From the NCBI GenBank assembly GCA_003153475.1, contig PLYT01000058.1, forward strand, positions 1 to 58,147: 58,147 bases of DNA. Direction: 5' to 3'. The stretch is from Betaproteobacteria bacterium. GTDB lineage: Bacteria > Pseudomonadota > Gammaproteobacteria > Burkholderiales > Casimicrobiaceae. This document shows, piece by piece, positions 1-10,378 of this stretch (position 1 is the stretch's first letter; each line of letters begins with the position of its first letter). Made by a program: the position numbers and the translations under genes. The notes under the pieces are model-generated. The model saw only the letters and a program-made list of their open reading frames with translations, searched no databases and was not told the origin of the DNA.

Positions 1-13
1 GGATGCAGGCTCG

Positions 14-844
14 TCATTTGATTCCGGCCCGCATGAACGATTGCACGAATTGCCGCTGGAACAGAAGAAAGGCGACCAAAAGCGGCGCGGTCGTCAGCAA
101 GGTTGCCGCGGTGATGATCGACCAGTCGATGCCCTGATCGGTCGACGAGAACACCTGCAGCCCGACGGTCAACGGTCGCGACTCCACCGAGTTGGTTATG
201 ATCAATGGCCAGAGGAAATTGTTCCAGTGATAGCTGACGCTGACCAGCGCGTAGGCGATGTACACCGGACGCGCCAACGGCACGTAAACCTTCCACAGGA
301 TCTGCAGCGGATTACAACCTTCGACGCGTGCCGCCTCGTCGAGTTCCTTGGGTACCGTCTTGAACGTCTGCCGCAGCAGAAAAATCCCGAATGCGCTGGC
401 CATGTATGGCAGTCCGATCGCGACGATGGTGTCGCGCAAGCCGAGCGCACTCATCGTCCGGTAGTTCTCGACGATCAGGACGTCGGGCATGATCATCAGC
501 TGCACCAGCACGAGGGCGAACAAGGTATTACGCCCCGGAAATTCGAACCGCGCGAAAGCGTACGCGGCGAGCGTGCACAGCACGAGCTGCGCGGCAAGCA
601 CCATCGTGCAGAGCAGCGTCGTGTTCAGGAAATAGCGCGCGAACGGCGCCGCATGCCAGGCCTTGACGAAATTCTCCAGCGTCAGCGGCGCCGTCGGCAC
701 GAAATGCGTCGAGAACTCGCCCGGGTGGAACGCGGTCCAGAACGCGTAGGCGAGCGGCAGGAGCCACAACAGGCCAAGCAGCCACGCGCCCGCCGTTTCG
801 GCGCCGCGGCCGAACCCTCGCGTCTGATAGGCAATGGCGTTCAT
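14..844 (-). CDS. Carbohydrate ABC transporter permease, UgpE/MalG type
   Basis: Inner-membrane permease of a CUT1-family importer, 276 aa. About six hydrophobic segments are visible, the first near residues 18-36. The cytoplasmic coupling (EAA) loop reads ELDEAARVEGCNPLQILWKV near residues 168-187 and contacts the ATPase. It is the last gene of a minus-strand operon ATPase, binding protein, permease, permease, lying 40 bp after the partner permease. An AGGA box sits about 10 bp before the ATG. The substrate cannot be read from sequence; the set resembles UgpBAEC (glycerol-3-phosphate) but other sugars are equally possible. Confidence 0.9.
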   Translation of the reverse strand: MNAIAYQTRGFGRGAETAGAWLLGLLWLLPLAYAFWTAFHPGEFSTHFVPTAPLTLENFVKAWHAAPFARYFLNTTLLCTMVLAAQLVLCTLAAYAFARFEFPGRNTLFALVLVQLMIMPDVLIVENYRTMSALGLRDTIVAIGLPYMASAFGIFLLRQTFKTVPKELDEAARVEGCNPLQILWKVYVPLARPVYIAYALVSVSYHWNNFLWPLIITNSVESRPLTVGLQVFSSTDQGIDWSIITAATLLTTAPLLVAFLLFQRQFVQSFMRAGIK

Positions 845-884
845 TGATCGGCTTCCTCAAGGGCCTGCCCATTCGTCACGGCGC

Positions 885-1760
885 TCATTGGTAATGCACC
901 TTGCGCTCCAGAAACCAGAACTGCGCGAGCGCGACCGAGCCCAGCAGGGCCAGCAGCACGATCGTCAACGTTGCTGCGTAGGCCGAATCCTGGAAGCGAA
1001 ATCCGATCTCGTAGATGTAGTAGAGCAGCAATTCGGTCGCATTGTCCGGACCGCCGCGGGTCATCACGACGACGTGATCGACCAGGCGAAATGCGTTGAT
1101 GACGGCGTTGACCAAGACGAACAGCGTCGTCGGCATCAGCAGCGGCAGCGTCACCCGGCGAAAGAAATACCAGCGCGACGCGCCTTCGATCGCCGCCGCT
1201 TCGGCCAGGTTCGGCGACATCTGCTGCAATGCTGCCAGGTAGAAGATCATGAAAAAACCGGCCTCTTTCCAGACAGCGACGACCATCAGGCAACCGAGCG
1301 CCGAATTTCTGCTGCCCAGCCAGTTGTGCGCCGACGACCCGAACGCGCCGCGGAACTGCTCAAGCAGGCCGTATTCGGGCGTGTAGAAGAACAGCCAGAT
1401 GTTGGCCACCGCAATCATCGGCAGCACCGTCGGCGTGAAGTACGCGAGACGCAGGAAGCCGCGCCCGCGGAGCTTGCCGTTGACCCAGACGGCCATCAGC
1501 AAGGCGAGCGCGATCGAAAGCGGGATCGTTCCTGCGGCGTACCAGAGGTTGTTGGCCAGCGCCTTCCAGAAAATCGGATCGTCGGCAAGCTCCCGGTAGT
1601 TTTCGGCGCCGACAAAGACCGACGGGCGTGCGGCCTTCGGCGTCGACTCGAAGCTGTGCCATAGCGTCGTGACGGCAGGGTAATGCGTGAACAGCGCCAG
1701 CATCGCCGCCGCGGGGAGCAGCAGAAGCCACCCGTAGAGCCAGTTCGCGGTGCGCGTCAT
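885..1760 (-). CDS. Sugar/glycerol-phosphate ABC transporter permease, UgpA/MalF type
   Basis: Second inner-membrane permease of the CUT1 importer, 291 aa. The N-terminal helix starts at once (MTRTANWLYGWLLLLPAAAM). The EAA-type loop is NLAEAAAIEGASRWYFFRRV, followed by helices to the C-terminus. It pairs with the downstream permease to form the channel. The ribosome binding site (AGGAG, 9 bp before ATG) lies beside and partly inside the 3' arm of a strong hairpin (1771-1794), so translation may be damped relative to the upstream binding-protein gene. Confidence 0.9.
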   Translation of the reverse strand: MTRTANWLYGWLLLLPAAAMLALFTHYPAVTTLWHSFESTPKAARPSVFVGAENYRELADDPIFWKALANNLWYAAGTIPLSIALALLMAVWVNGKLRGRGFLRLAYFTPTVLPMIAVANIWLFFYTPEYGLLEQFRGAFGSSAHNWLGSRNSALGCLMVVAVWKEAGFFMIFYLAALQQMSPNLAEAAAIEGASRWYFFRRVTLPLLMPTTLFVLVNAVINAFRLVDHVVVMTRGGPDNATELLLYYIYEIGFRFQDSAYAATLTIVLLALLGSVALAQFWFLERKVHYQ

Positions 1761-1770
1761 CGAGCCGGCT

Positions 1771-1794
1771 CCTCTCCCCGTCGCCGGGGAGAGG
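1771..1794 (-). promoter_or_regulatory. Perfect hairpin between binding-protein and permease genes, overlapping the permease RBS
   Basis: A 9-bp perfect stem (CCTCTCCCC/GGGGAGAGG) with a 6-nt loop lies in the 84-bp gap between the binding-protein stop and the permease start. Its 3' arm runs directly into the AGGAG ribosome binding site. In many importer operons a hairpin here stabilises upstream mRNA or limits permease translation; that role is inferred here. There is no T-run, so it does not look like an intrinsic terminator. The motif could also be one copy of a dispersed repeat. Confidence 0.55.
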
Positions 1795-1844
1795 GTCGAA
1801 GTCCACGCGATGGCGCCCTCATCGTCGACGCCGACACCAGGTCG

Positions 1845-3137
1845 TTACTTGCGATAGCTCTTCAGCAACCGATCGGCTTCGCGCTGCGCATCTTTCATCG
1901 CCTGCTCCGGCGTCTTGCTGCCGGTGAGCGCCGCCTGCAGGCCGTCGTTGAGTGCCTTGGTCACGCGCTGGTTGTCGTGCGTCGACAGTTCGGCCACCGC
2001 GAATTGCAGCTGGTCGCGCGCAACCGCGGCAGGCGGAAACTCCGCGACGTACTTTTTCATCTCCGGCGTCTCCCATGCGTCGGGACGCACGGCGACGTAG
2101 CCGGTATCGATGCCCCATTGCGCGGCACGCGCAGGCGACGTGATCCACTTGACGAACTTGAACGCCGCCGCCTGTTGCTCCGCCTTCGTCTGTTTGAACA
2201 GGTAGAAGTTGCCGCCGCCGGTCGGGCTGCCGCGCCGCTTGTTGGCAGGCAGCATCGCGACGCCGAAGTCGAACTTGGCGTTGCTGCGCACGTTGGTCAG
2301 GTTGCCGGTCGTCGTCCACATCATCGCGACCTTGCGCTCAAAAAAGTCCTTCGGCGTCGTTCCCCATTCGACGATGCCTTCCGGATGCGCCTTGTATTTG
2401 CTGGTGAGGTCGACCCAGTACTGTACGGCCTCGATAACGGCGGGCTTGTCGTAGTAGGTCTCGGTCCCCGCGGCATTCATCAGCTGCACACCGTTTTCGG
2501 TCGTAAGCCCCTGGAACAGCCAGTAGGGGAAACCGGACGCCGGAATCTGCACGCCCCACTGAGTGACTTTCCCCGAAGCGTCGCGCTTGGTCAGCTTTTG
2601 CGCGTATTCGGCCATTTCCTTCCAGGTCGCCGGCGGATGACTGGGATCGAGTCCGGCGTCCTTGAACATCTCCTTGTTGTAGTAGAGCACGATTGTCGAG
2701 CGCTGGAACGGAATGCCCCAGGTCTTGCCGCCGGTCTGGCTGTTTTCCATGAAGGCCGGATAGAAGCCCTGCAGCCACGCCCGGTCTTCAGCGGTCTTGA
2801 TCAGCGGGTCCCACGGCACGATCGCATCCTCGTCGATCAGGGTGTACATGTCGGTCGACAGCAAGACCGACATCGCCGGCGCGTCGTTGCTCTTGACGGC
2901 GGTCAGCGCCTTGGTGATCGAATCCTGGTAGGTGCCCGAATAGATCGGATGGACCTTGATCCCGGGATTTTCCTTTTCGAAATCGGTTGCGAACTTGTCG
3001 ATGATCTTGGTGATCGGCCCGCCGACCGCAACGGGGTAATAGAACGAGATGTCGACCGGCGCCTGCGCCACGGCGGTCGCCGTGAGCGCAGCGGCGGCAA
3101 GTGCCCCGATCCAGCGCGAAATCGTGATGTACCTCAT
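1845..3137 (-). CDS. Extracellular solute-binding protein of the Ugp-like importer
   Basis: Periplasmic binding protein, 430 aa from the chosen ATG. That start has an AGGAG box 8 bp upstream and gives a clean Sec signal peptide (RYITISRW then a hydrophobic core, cleavage near AVAQA). Family 1 extracellular binding-protein fold with typical stretches: PVAVGGPITKIIDKFATDFE, YNKEMFKDAGLDPSHPPATW and a C-terminal lysine-rich helix. The sequence and its neighbouring ATPase and permeases support an UgpB-like role capturing glycerol-3-phosphate diesters or sugars. The ligand is not predictable from sequence. A longer reading from 3161 is possible but has no better RBS. Confidence 0.88.
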   Translation of the reverse strand: MRYITISRWIGALAAAALTATAVAQAPVDISFYYPVAVGGPITKIIDKFATDFEKENPGIKVHPIYSGTYQDSITKALTAVKSNDAPAMSVLLSTDMYTLIDEDAIVPWDPLIKTAEDRAWLQGFYPAFMENSQTGGKTWGIPFQRSTIVLYYNKEMFKDAGLDPSHPPATWKEMAEYAQKLTKRDASGKVTQWGVQIPASGFPYWLFQGLTTENGVQLMNAAGTETYYDKPAVIEAVQYWVDLTSKYKAHPEGIVEWGTTPKDFFERKVAMMWTTTGNLTNVRSNAKFDFGVAMLPANKRRGSPTGGGNFYLFKQTKAEQQAAAFKFVKWITSPARAAQWGIDTGYVAVRPDAWETPEMKKYVAEFPPAAVARDQLQFAVAELSTHDNQRVTKALNDGLQAALTGSKTPEQAMKDAQREADRLLKSYRK

Positions 3138-3167
3138 CGAATTTTCTCCTCTTGACTGCATTGGATG

Positions 3168-4334
3168 CTAAGCGACCAACGTTGCGGGTTGATGATTCCA
3201 TTGGACTTCGCGCCGCATCTGCGTCGCGCCGTCGAAAAAGTGTGAGGCGGCGGCCGCCCAGCCGAGCCGAACCTTGTCGCCGCGCTGCAGGCCGGTGCGT
3301 CCGGCGACGCGCGCCGTCAGCGGCTGGCAGCCAACACGGCAGGCGAGCAGCGAATCGGCGCCCAGATACTCGACCGCGTCGACCGATCCGGCGACCCCGT
3401 CCTCGCGCCCCAGCACGACATGCTCGGGGCGCACGCCCAACGTCGCGCCAGCGAGCTCGGCGGTCGCGACGGCCGGTCCGCTCGTGCCGGCGATGACCGC
3501 GCCCGCAGCGCCGCGCTCGAGTTGCAGCAGATTCATCGGCGGCGTCCCGATAAAGCGTGCGACAAAGGCGTTCATCGGCGTTTCGTAAAGATCGACCGGC
3601 GAGCCGTTCTGCTCGATGCGCCCGGCCGAAAGGAGGATGACCCGATCGGCCATCGTCATCGCTTCGACCTGGTCGTGCGTCACGTAGACCATCGTGATGC
3701 CCAGCGTGCGCTGCAGGTTGCGTATCTCCTGGCGCATCTCCTGCCGCAGCTGCGCGTCGAGATTCGACAACGGCTCGTCCATCAGGCAGACCGGCGTTTC
3801 GGCGATGAAGGCACGACCGAGAGCGACGCGCTGCTGCTGACCGCCCGACAGTTGCGACGGCCGGCGATCGAGCAGCGTCGTCAGCCCGAGGAGCCCGGCG
3901 ACCCGCTGCAGACGCCGGTCGCGCTCGACTGCGCCGACGCGGCGCACGCGCAGACCGAATACAATGTTTTCGGCGACGCTTAAGTGCGGAAACAGCGCAT
4001 AGCTCTGGAACACCATCGAAATGCTGCGCCGCGACGGCGGCAGGCGGGTGACGTCCTGTCCGCCAATCGAAATGCGGCCGTTGTCGGCCAGATCCAGCCC
4101 GGCAATCAGCCGCAACGTCGTCGACTTGCCGCAGCCCGAGGGTCCGAGCAAAACGTTGAGCGTGCCGGGGTCGAGCGAAAAAGAAAGTCCCTCGACCGCG
4201 CGCACCATGCCGGCTGCGGTCGTCCAGTGCTTGCTGACGTTCTCGACGACGATTGCCGACAATGCTCCCCCTGGCACCGGCGGACCTGGCGCGCTGAACG
4301 CGGGCGTTGCATACGGTTTCCGGCCCGCCATCAT
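3168..4334 (-). CDS. ABC transporter ATP-binding protein, UgpC/MalK type
   Basis: Cytoplasmic ATPase powering the importer, 388 aa. Visible motifs: Walker A GPSGCGKST, signature LSGGQQQRVALGRA, Walker B VCLMDEP followed by the SNLDA D-loop, and switch histidine in VYVTHDQVEAM. The C-terminal third is the MalK-type regulatory (TOBE) domain (LGVRPEHVVLGRE). It is the first gene of the importer operon, about 65 bp after trpC. The start is uncertain: two adjacent ATGs at 4334/4331 lack a good RBS, and a TTG 26 codons further in (start of LSAIVVENVSK) has a GGGGAG box only about 2 bp away. Confidence 0.9.
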   Translation of the reverse strand: MMAGRKPYATPAFSAPGPPVPGGALSAIVVENVSKHWTTAAGMVRAVEGLSFSLDPGTLNVLLGPSGCGKSTTLRLIAGLDLADNGRISIGGQDVTRLPPSRRSISMVFQSYALFPHLSVAENIVFGLRVRRVGAVERDRRLQRVAGLLGLTTLLDRRPSQLSGGQQQRVALGRAFIAETPVCLMDEPLSNLDAQLRQEMRQEIRNLQRTLGITMVYVTHDQVEAMTMADRVILLSAGRIEQNGSPVDLYETPMNAFVARFIGTPPMNLLQLERGAAGAVIAGTSGPAVATAELAGATLGVRPEHVVLGREDGVAGSVDAVEYLGADSLLACRVGCQPLTARVAGRTGLQRGDKVRLGWAAAASHFFDGATQMRREVQWNHQPATLVA

Positions 4335-4399
4335 AGCAAACGGCAGGCACCGGCAGCGGTCGCGGCACGCCGCAACACGCGCTGCCTTGCGAGGGCAAT

Positions 4400-5209
4400 T
4401 CAGCCGAACAGGGCGTGCAGCGCGGCGCCCGGGTCGGGGGCTCGCATGAAGGCCTCGCCGACCAGGAAAGCACCGACGCCATGGCGGCGCAACGTCGCAA
4501 CGTCACCCTGGGTCAGGATGCCGCTTTCGGTGACGACCAGCTTGCCCGCGGGTACGCTCGGCAGCAGATCGATCGTCGTCGCGAGCGAAACGGTGAAGCT
4601 GCGAAGGTTGCGGTTATTGATCCCGACCAGCGCGGTCTTGAGTTTGAGCGCGCGGTCCAGCTCGGCGCGGTCGTGCACCTCGACCAGCACGTCCATGCCG
4701 TAGTCGAGCGCGCAAGTCTCGAGTGCCGCAAGCCGGCCGTCATCCAGTGCGGCGACGATAAGCAGGATCGCGTCGGCGCCGAGCGCGCGCGACTCCGCGA
4801 CCTGGTACTCGTCGATGATGAATTCCTTGCGCAACGCCGGCAAGGCGCACACAGCGCGCGCGTCGACCAGATACCGCGGATCGCCCTGAAAAAAAGGCCG
4901 GTCGGTCAGCACCGAAAGGCAGGTCGCTCCCGCCTGCTCGTACGACGCGGCGATGGCCGAGGGGTCGAACGGGTCGCGCAGGATGCCCCGGCTCGGGCTC
5001 GCCCGCTTGATCTCCGCGATGACCGCCGGCGCGCCCGCGGCCATCCGCTGCCGGATCGCCTGCTCGAATCCGCGCGGCGCGGGCGCGGCGCGCGCCTCGG
5101 CCTCGAGCTCGGCAAAAGGCCGCGCGAGCTGCGCCGCGATGACCTCTTCGGCCTTGGTCGTGATGATCCGGGTCAGGATGTCGCGATCGCGATGCTGCGG
5201 CGGTTTCAT
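4400..5209 (-). CDS. trpC: Indole-3-glycerol phosphate synthase
   Basis: Converts CdRP to indole-3-glycerol phosphate in tryptophan synthesis; TIM barrel, 269 aa. Family landmarks: [10 protein letters not shown] with catalytic Lys68, [40 protein letters not shown] and [12 protein letters not shown]. The ATG overlaps the trpD stop by 4 bp, so the two are translationally coupled. It is monofunctional, with no PRAI fusion. Last gene of the trp run. Confidence 0.97.
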   Translation of the reverse strand: MKPPQHRDRDILTRIITTKAEEVIAAQLARPFAELEAEARAAPAPRGFEQAIRQRMAAGAPAVIAEIKRASPSRGILRDPFDPSAIAASYEQAGATCLSVLTDRPFFQGDPRYLVDARAVCALPALRKEFIIDEYQVAESRALGADAILLIVAALDDGRLAALETCALDYGMDVLVEVHDRAELDRALKLKTALVGINNRNLRSFTVSLATTIDLLPSVPAGKLVVTESGILTQGDVATLRRHGVGAFLVGEAFMRAPDPGAALHALFG

Positions 5210-6246
5210 TTGGCGCCCGCGGCAAGCTTTTGCGTCGCGGCGACGAACTGATCGAGCTTTCGCCGGGCGTCGCCTGAGGCGACGGCGGCGCGCGCGCGCT
5301 CGATGCCCTCGGGAATCGTCGCCGCCGCGTTCGCCGCGTAGAGCGCGACCCCCGCATTGAGCACGACGATCTCGCGCGGCGTGCCCTCGACATTGTCGAG
5401 CGCCTCGAGCAGCATCGCTTTCGATTCCTGCGCATCGGCGACCTTGAGCCCGCGGTTGGAAACCATCCTCAAGCCGAAGTCCTCGGGATGAATCTCGTAT
5501 TCGCGCACTTCGCCGTCCTTGAGCTCGCCGACCATCGTCGCAGCGCCAAGCGAGACCTCGTCCATGCCGTCCTTGCCGTAGACGACCAGCACGTGCTTGC
5601 TCCCGAGACGCTGCAGTACACGGACCTGGATGCCGACCAGGTCCGGATGGAACACGCCGAGCAGCTGGTTCGGCGCGCCGGCGGGATTGGTCAGCGGCCC
5701 CAGGATATTGAATATCGTGCGAATGCCCAGTTCCTTGCGCACCGGCGCCGCGTGCTTCATCGCGCTGTGGTGGCTGGGCGCGAACATGAACCCGATCCCG
5801 GTCTCGCCGATGCAGGTGGCGACCTGCTCGGGCTTGAGCATGATGTTGGCGCCGAGCGCCTCGAGAACGTCGGCGCTGCCCGATCGCGACGACACCGAGC
5901 GCCCGCCGTGCTTGGCGACGCGGGCGCCCGCCGCGGCGGCGACGAACATCGACGCCGTGGAGATGTTGAACGTCTGCGAGGCATCGCCGCCGGTGCCGAC
6001 GATGTCGACCAGCCGCTCGTGATCGGCGACCTCGACCCGGGTCGAGAACTCGCGCATCACCTGCGCCGCCGCGGCGATCTCGCCGATCGTCTCTTTTTTG
6101 ACGCGCAGCCCCACCGTCAGCGCGGCGACCATCACCGGCGAAGCCTCGCCGCTCATGATCTTGCGCATCAGCGCAAGCATCTCGTCGTGAAATATCTCGC
6201 GGTGCTCTATCGTGCGCTGCAATGCTTGCTGCAAGTCGATGGACAT
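5206..6246 (-). CDS. trpD: Anthranilate phosphoribosyltransferase
   Basis: Transfers phosphoribosyl from PRPP to anthranilate; 346 aa. Glycine-rich PRPP loop [40 protein letters not shown] and [16 protein letters not shown] are all present. I start at the ATG giving [10 protein letters not shown], as in homologues; the frame is open for 19 more codons upstream but these do not look like protein. Sits between trpG (22-bp gap) and trpC (4-bp overlap). Confidence 0.96.
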   Translation of the reverse strand: MSIDLQQALQRTIEHREIFHDEMLALMRKIMSGEASPVMVAALTVGLRVKKETIGEIAAAAQVMREFSTRVEVADHERLVDIVGTGGDASQTFNISTASMFVAAAAGARVAKHGGRSVSSRSGSADVLEALGANIMLKPEQVATCIGETGIGFMFAPSHHSAMKHAAPVRKELGIRTIFNILGPLTNPAGAPNQLLGVFHPDLVGIQVRVLQRLGSKHVLVVYGKDGMDEVSLGAATMVGELKDGEVREYEIHPEDFGLRMVSNRGLKVADAQESKAMLLEALDNVEGTPREIVVLNAGVALYAANAAATIPEGIERARAAVASGDARRKLDQFVAATQKLAAGAK

Positions 6247-6268
6247 CGATGGCTCCGTCTGGTGGGCG

Positions 6269-6835
6269 CTATTGCACGGCGAGAAAGTTCGCCAGCAGCG
6301 CATGACCGTGTTCGGTCAATATTGCTTCCGGATGAAACTGGACGCCCTCGACCGCAAGCTCGCGATGGCGCACGCCCATGATCTCGCCGTCTTCGCTGGT
6401 CGCGGTGACCTCCAGGCAGGCCGGCATCGATTCGCGCTCGATAACAAGCGAATGATAGCGGGTCGCGGTCAGGGGACTGGCGAGACCGGCGAAGACGCCG
6501 CCGCCATCGTGCGAGATCGTCGAGACTTTGCCGTGCATGACGCGCTGCGCGCGCACGATGCGGCCGCCGAACGCCTGGCCGATCGCCTGGTGCCCCAGGC
6601 AGACGCCCAGTATCGGTATCTTGCCGGCGAACCGCTCGATCAGCGCCACTGATATCCCTGCCTGGTCCGGCGTGCACGGCCCCGGTGAAATAACGATTCT
6701 TTCCGGCTGCCACGCCGCAATCTGATCCAGCGTGATGGCGTCGTTGCGCTGCACGAGCACGTCCGCGCCGAGCTCGCCCAGATATTGGACCAGGTTGTAG
6801 GTAAAGCTGTCGTAATTGTCGATCATCAGCAGCAT
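6269..6835 (-). CDS. trpG: Anthranilate synthase component II (glutamine amidotransferase)
   Basis: Supplies ammonia from glutamine to TrpE; may also serve folate synthesis as in many bacteria. 188 aa class I amidotransferase with oxyanion-loop [10 protein letters not shown], nucleophile Cys79 in [15 protein letters not shown] and the His/Glu pair in VQFHPEAIL. It lies 4 bp after trpE and is not fused to it. Confidence 0.97.
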   Translation of the reverse strand: MLLMIDNYDSFTYNLVQYLGELGADVLVQRNDAITLDQIAAWQPERIVISPGPCTPDQAGISVALIERFAGKIPILGVCLGHQAIGQAFGGRIVRAQRVMHGKVSTISHDGGGVFAGLASPLTATRYHSLVIERESMPACLEVTATSEDGEIMGVRHRELAVEGVQFHPEAILTEHGHALLANFLAVQ

Positions 6836-6839
6836 CGTT

Positions 6840-8318
6840 CTAGCCCTCCGCGTCCAGGCCGAGCTGCACCATGTCCGCAGCGCGCAGCAGCGCGCGCAGC
6901 TTATTCATCGTCTCCTGCCACTCGCCTTCGGGCGAGGAATCGTGGACGATGCCGCCGCCGGCCTGCGCGTAAAGCACGCCGTCCTTGATCACCGCCGTGC
7001 GCAGCGCGATCGCGGTGTCCATGTCGTCCTGGAAGCTTATGTAGCCGACCGCGCCGGAATAGATGCCGCGGCGCGTCGGCTCCAGTTCATCGATGATTTC
7101 CATCGCACGCACTTTCGGCGCGCCGCTGACCGTGCCCGCGGGAAATGCCGCGCGCAGCACATCGATGCTGGTCAGCCCGGGCTTCAACGTCCCCTCGACG
7201 TTGGACACGATGTGCATGACGTGCGAATAGCGCTCGATCACCATGCGGTCGGTGACTTGCACCGTGCCGGTTTGCGCCACGCGGCCTACGTCGTTGCGTC
7301 CCAGATCGAGCAGCATCACGTGCTCGGCGATCTCCTTCGGATCGGCGAGCAGTTCGGTCGCCAGCGCCTCGTCGGCCTCGCGCGTCGCTCCGCGCGGCCG
7401 CGTGCCCGCGATCGGCCGCAGCGTGATGTCGGATCCTTCCTTGCGCACCAGGATCTCGGGCGACGCGCCGACGACGTGGAAGTCGCCGAAATCGTAATAG
7501 AACATGTACGGCGACGGGTTGAGCGAACGCAGCGCACGATACAGCGAAAGCGGCGGCGCGGAGAACGGCCGCTGCATGCGCTGCGATATTACGACCTGCA
7601 TGATGTCGCCGGCAGCGATGTACTCGCGCGAGCGAGCGACGGCCGCCTGGTAGGCTTCGGCTCCAAATTCGCTCTTGGCGACGCTGACCTCGGTCGCTGT
7701 TTGATAGGGGATAGCCACCGGGTCGCGGAGCTTCCGCCGCAGCGCCTGCAGCCGATCGCGTGCCTCCCAGTACGCATTCGGCTCGGCCGGATCGGCGTAG
7801 ACGATCAGCAAGATCTTGCCCGACAGATTGTCGACGACCGCCAGCTCCTCGGTCAGCAGCAGCAGGATGTCGGGCACGTCGGCCAGCGCGGGCGAAGCGG
7901 CGGGGGCGGAGTCGGCGAGCCGGTGCTCGATGTGGCGGACGGTGTCGTAGCCGAAATATCCGGCCAGCCCGCCGCAAAAGCGCGGCAGTCCGGGCCCCGG
8001 CGCGGCCCGATAGCGGCGAAGGAACTCGCCGACGAACGCCAGCGGGTCGCCCTCATGACGCTCGACGATGCCGCCGCGATCCTCGACCTCGATCGCGCAC
8101 CCGCGACTGCGGATCCGGACCTTCGCCGGCAGCCCGATGAATGAGTAGCGCCCGAAGCGCTCGCCACCGACGACCGATTCCAGCAGGTAGGTGAAGCGCT
8201 GGTTCGCGAGCTTGATGTAGAGGGAAAGCGGTGTGTCGAGGTCGGCGAACGACTCGAGCACGAGCGGAATGCGGTTATAACCCTGCGCCGCGAGCGCGCG
8301 GAATTCGGCTTCGGTCAT
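6840..8318 (-). CDS. trpE: Anthranilate synthase component I
   Basis: Makes anthranilate from chorismate with TrpG; 492 aa. The N-terminal feedback-binding region contains [18 protein letters not shown]. The chorismate-binding domain shows [66 protein letters not shown] and [26 protein letters not shown] box precedes the ATG. The 160-bp gap to gph (8319-8479) could hold a promoter or leader, but I see no Trp-rich leader peptide or attenuator there. Confidence 0.97.
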   Translation of the reverse strand: MTEAEFRALAAQGYNRIPLVLESFADLDTPLSLYIKLANQRFTYLLESVVGGERFGRYSFIGLPAKVRIRSRGCAIEVEDRGGIVERHEGDPLAFVGEFLRRYRAAPGPGLPRFCGGLAGYFGYDTVRHIEHRLADSAPAASPALADVPDILLLLTEELAVVDNLSGKILLIVYADPAEPNAYWEARDRLQALRRKLRDPVAIPYQTATEVSVAKSEFGAEAYQAAVARSREYIAAGDIMQVVISQRMQRPFSAPPLSLYRALRSLNPSPYMFYYDFGDFHVVGASPEILVRKEGSDITLRPIAGTRPRGATREADEALATELLADPKEIAEHVMLLDLGRNDVGRVAQTGTVQVTDRMVIERYSHVMHIVSNVEGTLKPGLTSIDVLRAAFPAGTVSGAPKVRAMEIIDELEPTRRGIYSGAVGYISFQDDMDTAIALRTAVIKDGVLYAQAGGGIVHDSSPEGEWQETMNKLRALLRAADMVQLGLDAEG

Positions 8319-8479
8319 GATGCTCCAACGGTTCTTCTACCACTGCAACGACATTGCAAAGGCGTCGCGTCAGCGCGCGCCGCCGGGGCGAATTACGAAG
8401 GGCGCCGCCAGCGCCAATCGTTGCCGCGCGGCGATGACCATCGGCCGCTTCTGCAGTGGTGAACCTCGAAGCTCATCGT

Positions 8480-9172
8480 TCAACCCAGTCGTAACCGTTC
8501 AGGGAGCTCATCCAGCGAGGAAACTATACCATCGCAATCGAGGCTTTGCACAGATCGCCCCTCGTTGTAGCCGTAGGGCACGCAGAAGACCGGACAGCCG
8601 GCCGCACGTGCGGCCTGCGTGTCGTTGGCCGAATCGCCGAGCATTAAGAGCCGCTCCGGTGCGACGCAAAAATGGCGAGCGGCATGCTGCAGCGGCAGCG
8701 GATCGGGTTTCTTCGCCTCCAGCGTATCGCCGCCGACGACCAGGCTGAAATACGCGCCCAATCCGGCCTGCGCCAGATGCGGACGCACGAAGCGGCTGGT
8801 CTTGTTGGTCACGCAGGCAAGGCCAAAGCCCGCGCTGGCGAGTCTCTCCAGGCCCTCGCGCACGCCGGGGAACACGACCGTTTCGCGGCCGAGGACGCGC
8901 TCGTAGTCGGTTTCGTACAGCGCGAGCGCGCGCGCCTCGTCGCCCGGCGTCGGCGGCGCGCCTTGCGCCGCGGCGAGCGCACGCCGGACCAGGTTCGCCA
9001 TGCCCTTGCCGACCATCGCGCGTATCGTGTCCTTGGGCAGCGTGGGCTGGTTCAAGCGCGTCAGCATCAGGTTGATCGCCGTGGCCAGATCGTGAATCGT
9101 GTCGAGCAGCGTCCCGTCGAGATCGAAGGCGATCGCGCGGACGCGAATACGGGCAGCGGGCGCGATCGTCAT
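8480..9172 (-). CDS. gph: Phosphoglycolate phosphatase (HAD family)
   Basis: Dephosphorylates 2-phosphoglycolate. 230 aa HAD hydrolase with motif [12 protein letters not shown] (nucleophile Asp), motif II TNKTSR and motif [16 protein letters not shown]...[12 protein letters not shown]. The ATG at 9172 overlaps the rpe stop in an ATGA, fixing the start. Placement between rpe and trpE is classic for betaproteobacteria. Confidence 0.93.
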   Translation of the reverse strand: MTIAPAARIRVRAIAFDLDGTLLDTIHDLATAINLMLTRLNQPTLPKDTIRAMVGKGMANLVRRALAAAQGAPPTPGDEARALALYETDYERVLGRETVVFPGVREGLERLASAGFGLACVTNKTSRFVRPHLAQAGLGAYFSLVVGGDTLEAKKPDPLPLQHAARHFCVAPERLLMLGDSANDTQAARAAGCPVFCVPYGYNEGRSVQSLDCDGIVSSLDELPERLRLG

Positions 9173-9882
9173 GCGGATGCGCCCGAGCGAAGCGCAGCAG
9201 TTCGACCGGCTCCGCTGGCCGCGGCGCGCAGCGCAGCGATCGTCTTCGCATAATCGCCGCTGCCGAAAATCGCCGATCCGGCGACGAACGTGTCGGCGCC
9301 CGCACGGGCGGCCGCGCCGATGTTGTCGACCTTGACGCCGCCGTCGACCTCGAGGCGGATCGCCCGGCCGCTGCGCGCAGCAACGGCGTCGATCCTTGCC
9401 CGTGCCAGCGAGAGCTTGTGCAGGGCTTCGGGAATGAACGGCTGGCCGCCGAAGCCGGGATTGACCGACATGATCAGCACCAGATCGAGCTCGTCGAGTA
9501 CGTGGTCGAGGCAGGAAAGCGGCGTTGCCGGATTGAGCACCAGGCCTGCCTTGCAGCCGCGCTCGTGGATGAGGTTGATCGTTCGATCGACATGGTCGCT
9601 CGCTTCGGGATGAAAGCTGATGATCGCCGCGCCCGCGTCGGCGAACGCGGGAACCAGCGCATCGACCGGCCGTACCATCAAATGCACATCGATCGGAACA
9701 TCGACGTGTGGCTTCAGCGCCGCGCACACCAGCGGTCCGATCGTCAGGTTCGGAACGTAATGATTGTCCATCACGTCGAAATGGATCAGGTCGGCGCCGG
9801 CCTCGATCACCGCGCGCACTTCTTCGCCGAGCCGCGCGAAATCGGCGGAGAGAATCGACGGTGCGATCTGGATGTCGCGCAT
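9169..9882 (-). CDS. rpe: Ribulose-phosphate 3-epimerase
   Basis: Interconverts ribulose-5-P and xylulose-5-P. TIM barrel of about 237 aa: [73 protein letters not shown] and [12 protein letters not shown] use the ATG (MRDIQIAPS); an in-frame TTG six codons earlier (9900) is possible. Divergent from apaG with about 40 bp between starts, so the two promoters must overlap. First gene of the gph-trp run. Confidence 0.96.
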   Translation of the reverse strand: MRDIQIAPSILSADFARLGEEVRAVIEAGADLIHFDVMDNHYVPNLTIGPLVCAALKPHVDVPIDVHLMVRPVDALVPAFADAGAAIISFHPEASDHVDRTINLIHERGCKAGLVLNPATPLSCLDHVLDELDLVLIMSVNPGFGGQPFIPEALHKLSLARARIDAVAARSGRAIRLEVDGGVKVDNIGAAARAGADTFVAGSAIFGSGDYAKTIAALRAAASGAGRTAALRSGASA

Positions 9883-9924
9883 GGCGTTATAATCGCTCAA
9901 GGAAAAGACTTAAAGAGCGCGCCG

Positions 9925-10308
9925 ATGGGCGAGTCCAGCAAATACGAAATCACCGTCGAGCCGCGAGCGACGTACGTCGAGGACCAGTCCGATCCGTCGA
10001 AGAACCAGTATGCGTTCGCCTACACGATCTCGGTCACCAACACCGGGACGGTTCCCGCGCAATTGATCAGCCGGCACTGGGTCATCACCGATGCCAACAA
10101 CAAGGTGATGGAAGTCAAGGGCCTGGGCGTCGTCGGCCAGCAACCGCTGCTGAAGCCGGGAGAAAGCTTCGAGTACACCAGCGGCACGCATCTGGAAACC
10201 GCGGTGGGCACGATGCACGGCACCTACCAGATGGTGGCCGAAGACGGCCAGCATTTCGACGCGCCGATCCCTTCGTTCACGCTTTCGGTGCCGCGCGTTC
10301 TGCATTAG
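9925..10308 (+). CDS. apaG: ApaG protein
   Basis: Single immunoglobulin-like domain protein of 127 aa, the usual length. Typical core: YAFAYTISVTNTGTVPAQLISRHWVITDANN, VVGQQPLLKPGESFEYTSG and GTMHGTYQMV. Linked elsewhere to Ap4A metabolism and cobalt/magnesium phenotypes, but its biochemical role is unclear. The start ATG (MGESSKYEITVEP) matches homologues; the frame is open upstream into rpe antisense, which is not coding. Confidence 0.95.
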   Translation: MGESSKYEITVEPRATYVEDQSDPSKNQYAFAYTISVTNTGTVPAQLISRHWVITDANNKVMEVKGLGVVGQQPLLKPGESFEYTSGTHLETAVGTMHGTYQMVAEDGQHFDAPIPSFTLSVPRVLH

Positions 10309-10378
10309 TGTCCGTTTCCTTGCGATTCGCACCGACGCGTCGAGATGGTCCTCGCGCGCGCCTTCGCCGGCCTGCATC

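Noticed and set aside
1683-3155. Plus-strand open frame of 490 codons opposite the solute-binding protein
   Set aside because: Arg/Gly/His-rich with no motifs; it is the antisense shadow of a well-supported gene in GC-rich DNA.
6816-8144. Plus-strand open frame of 442 codons opposite trpE
   Set aside because: Antisense to an intact trpE, no domain, composition typical of shadow frames.
8319-8479. Possible trp attenuator/leader before trpE
   Set aside because: No short frame with consecutive Trp codons and no terminator/antiterminator pair could be seen.
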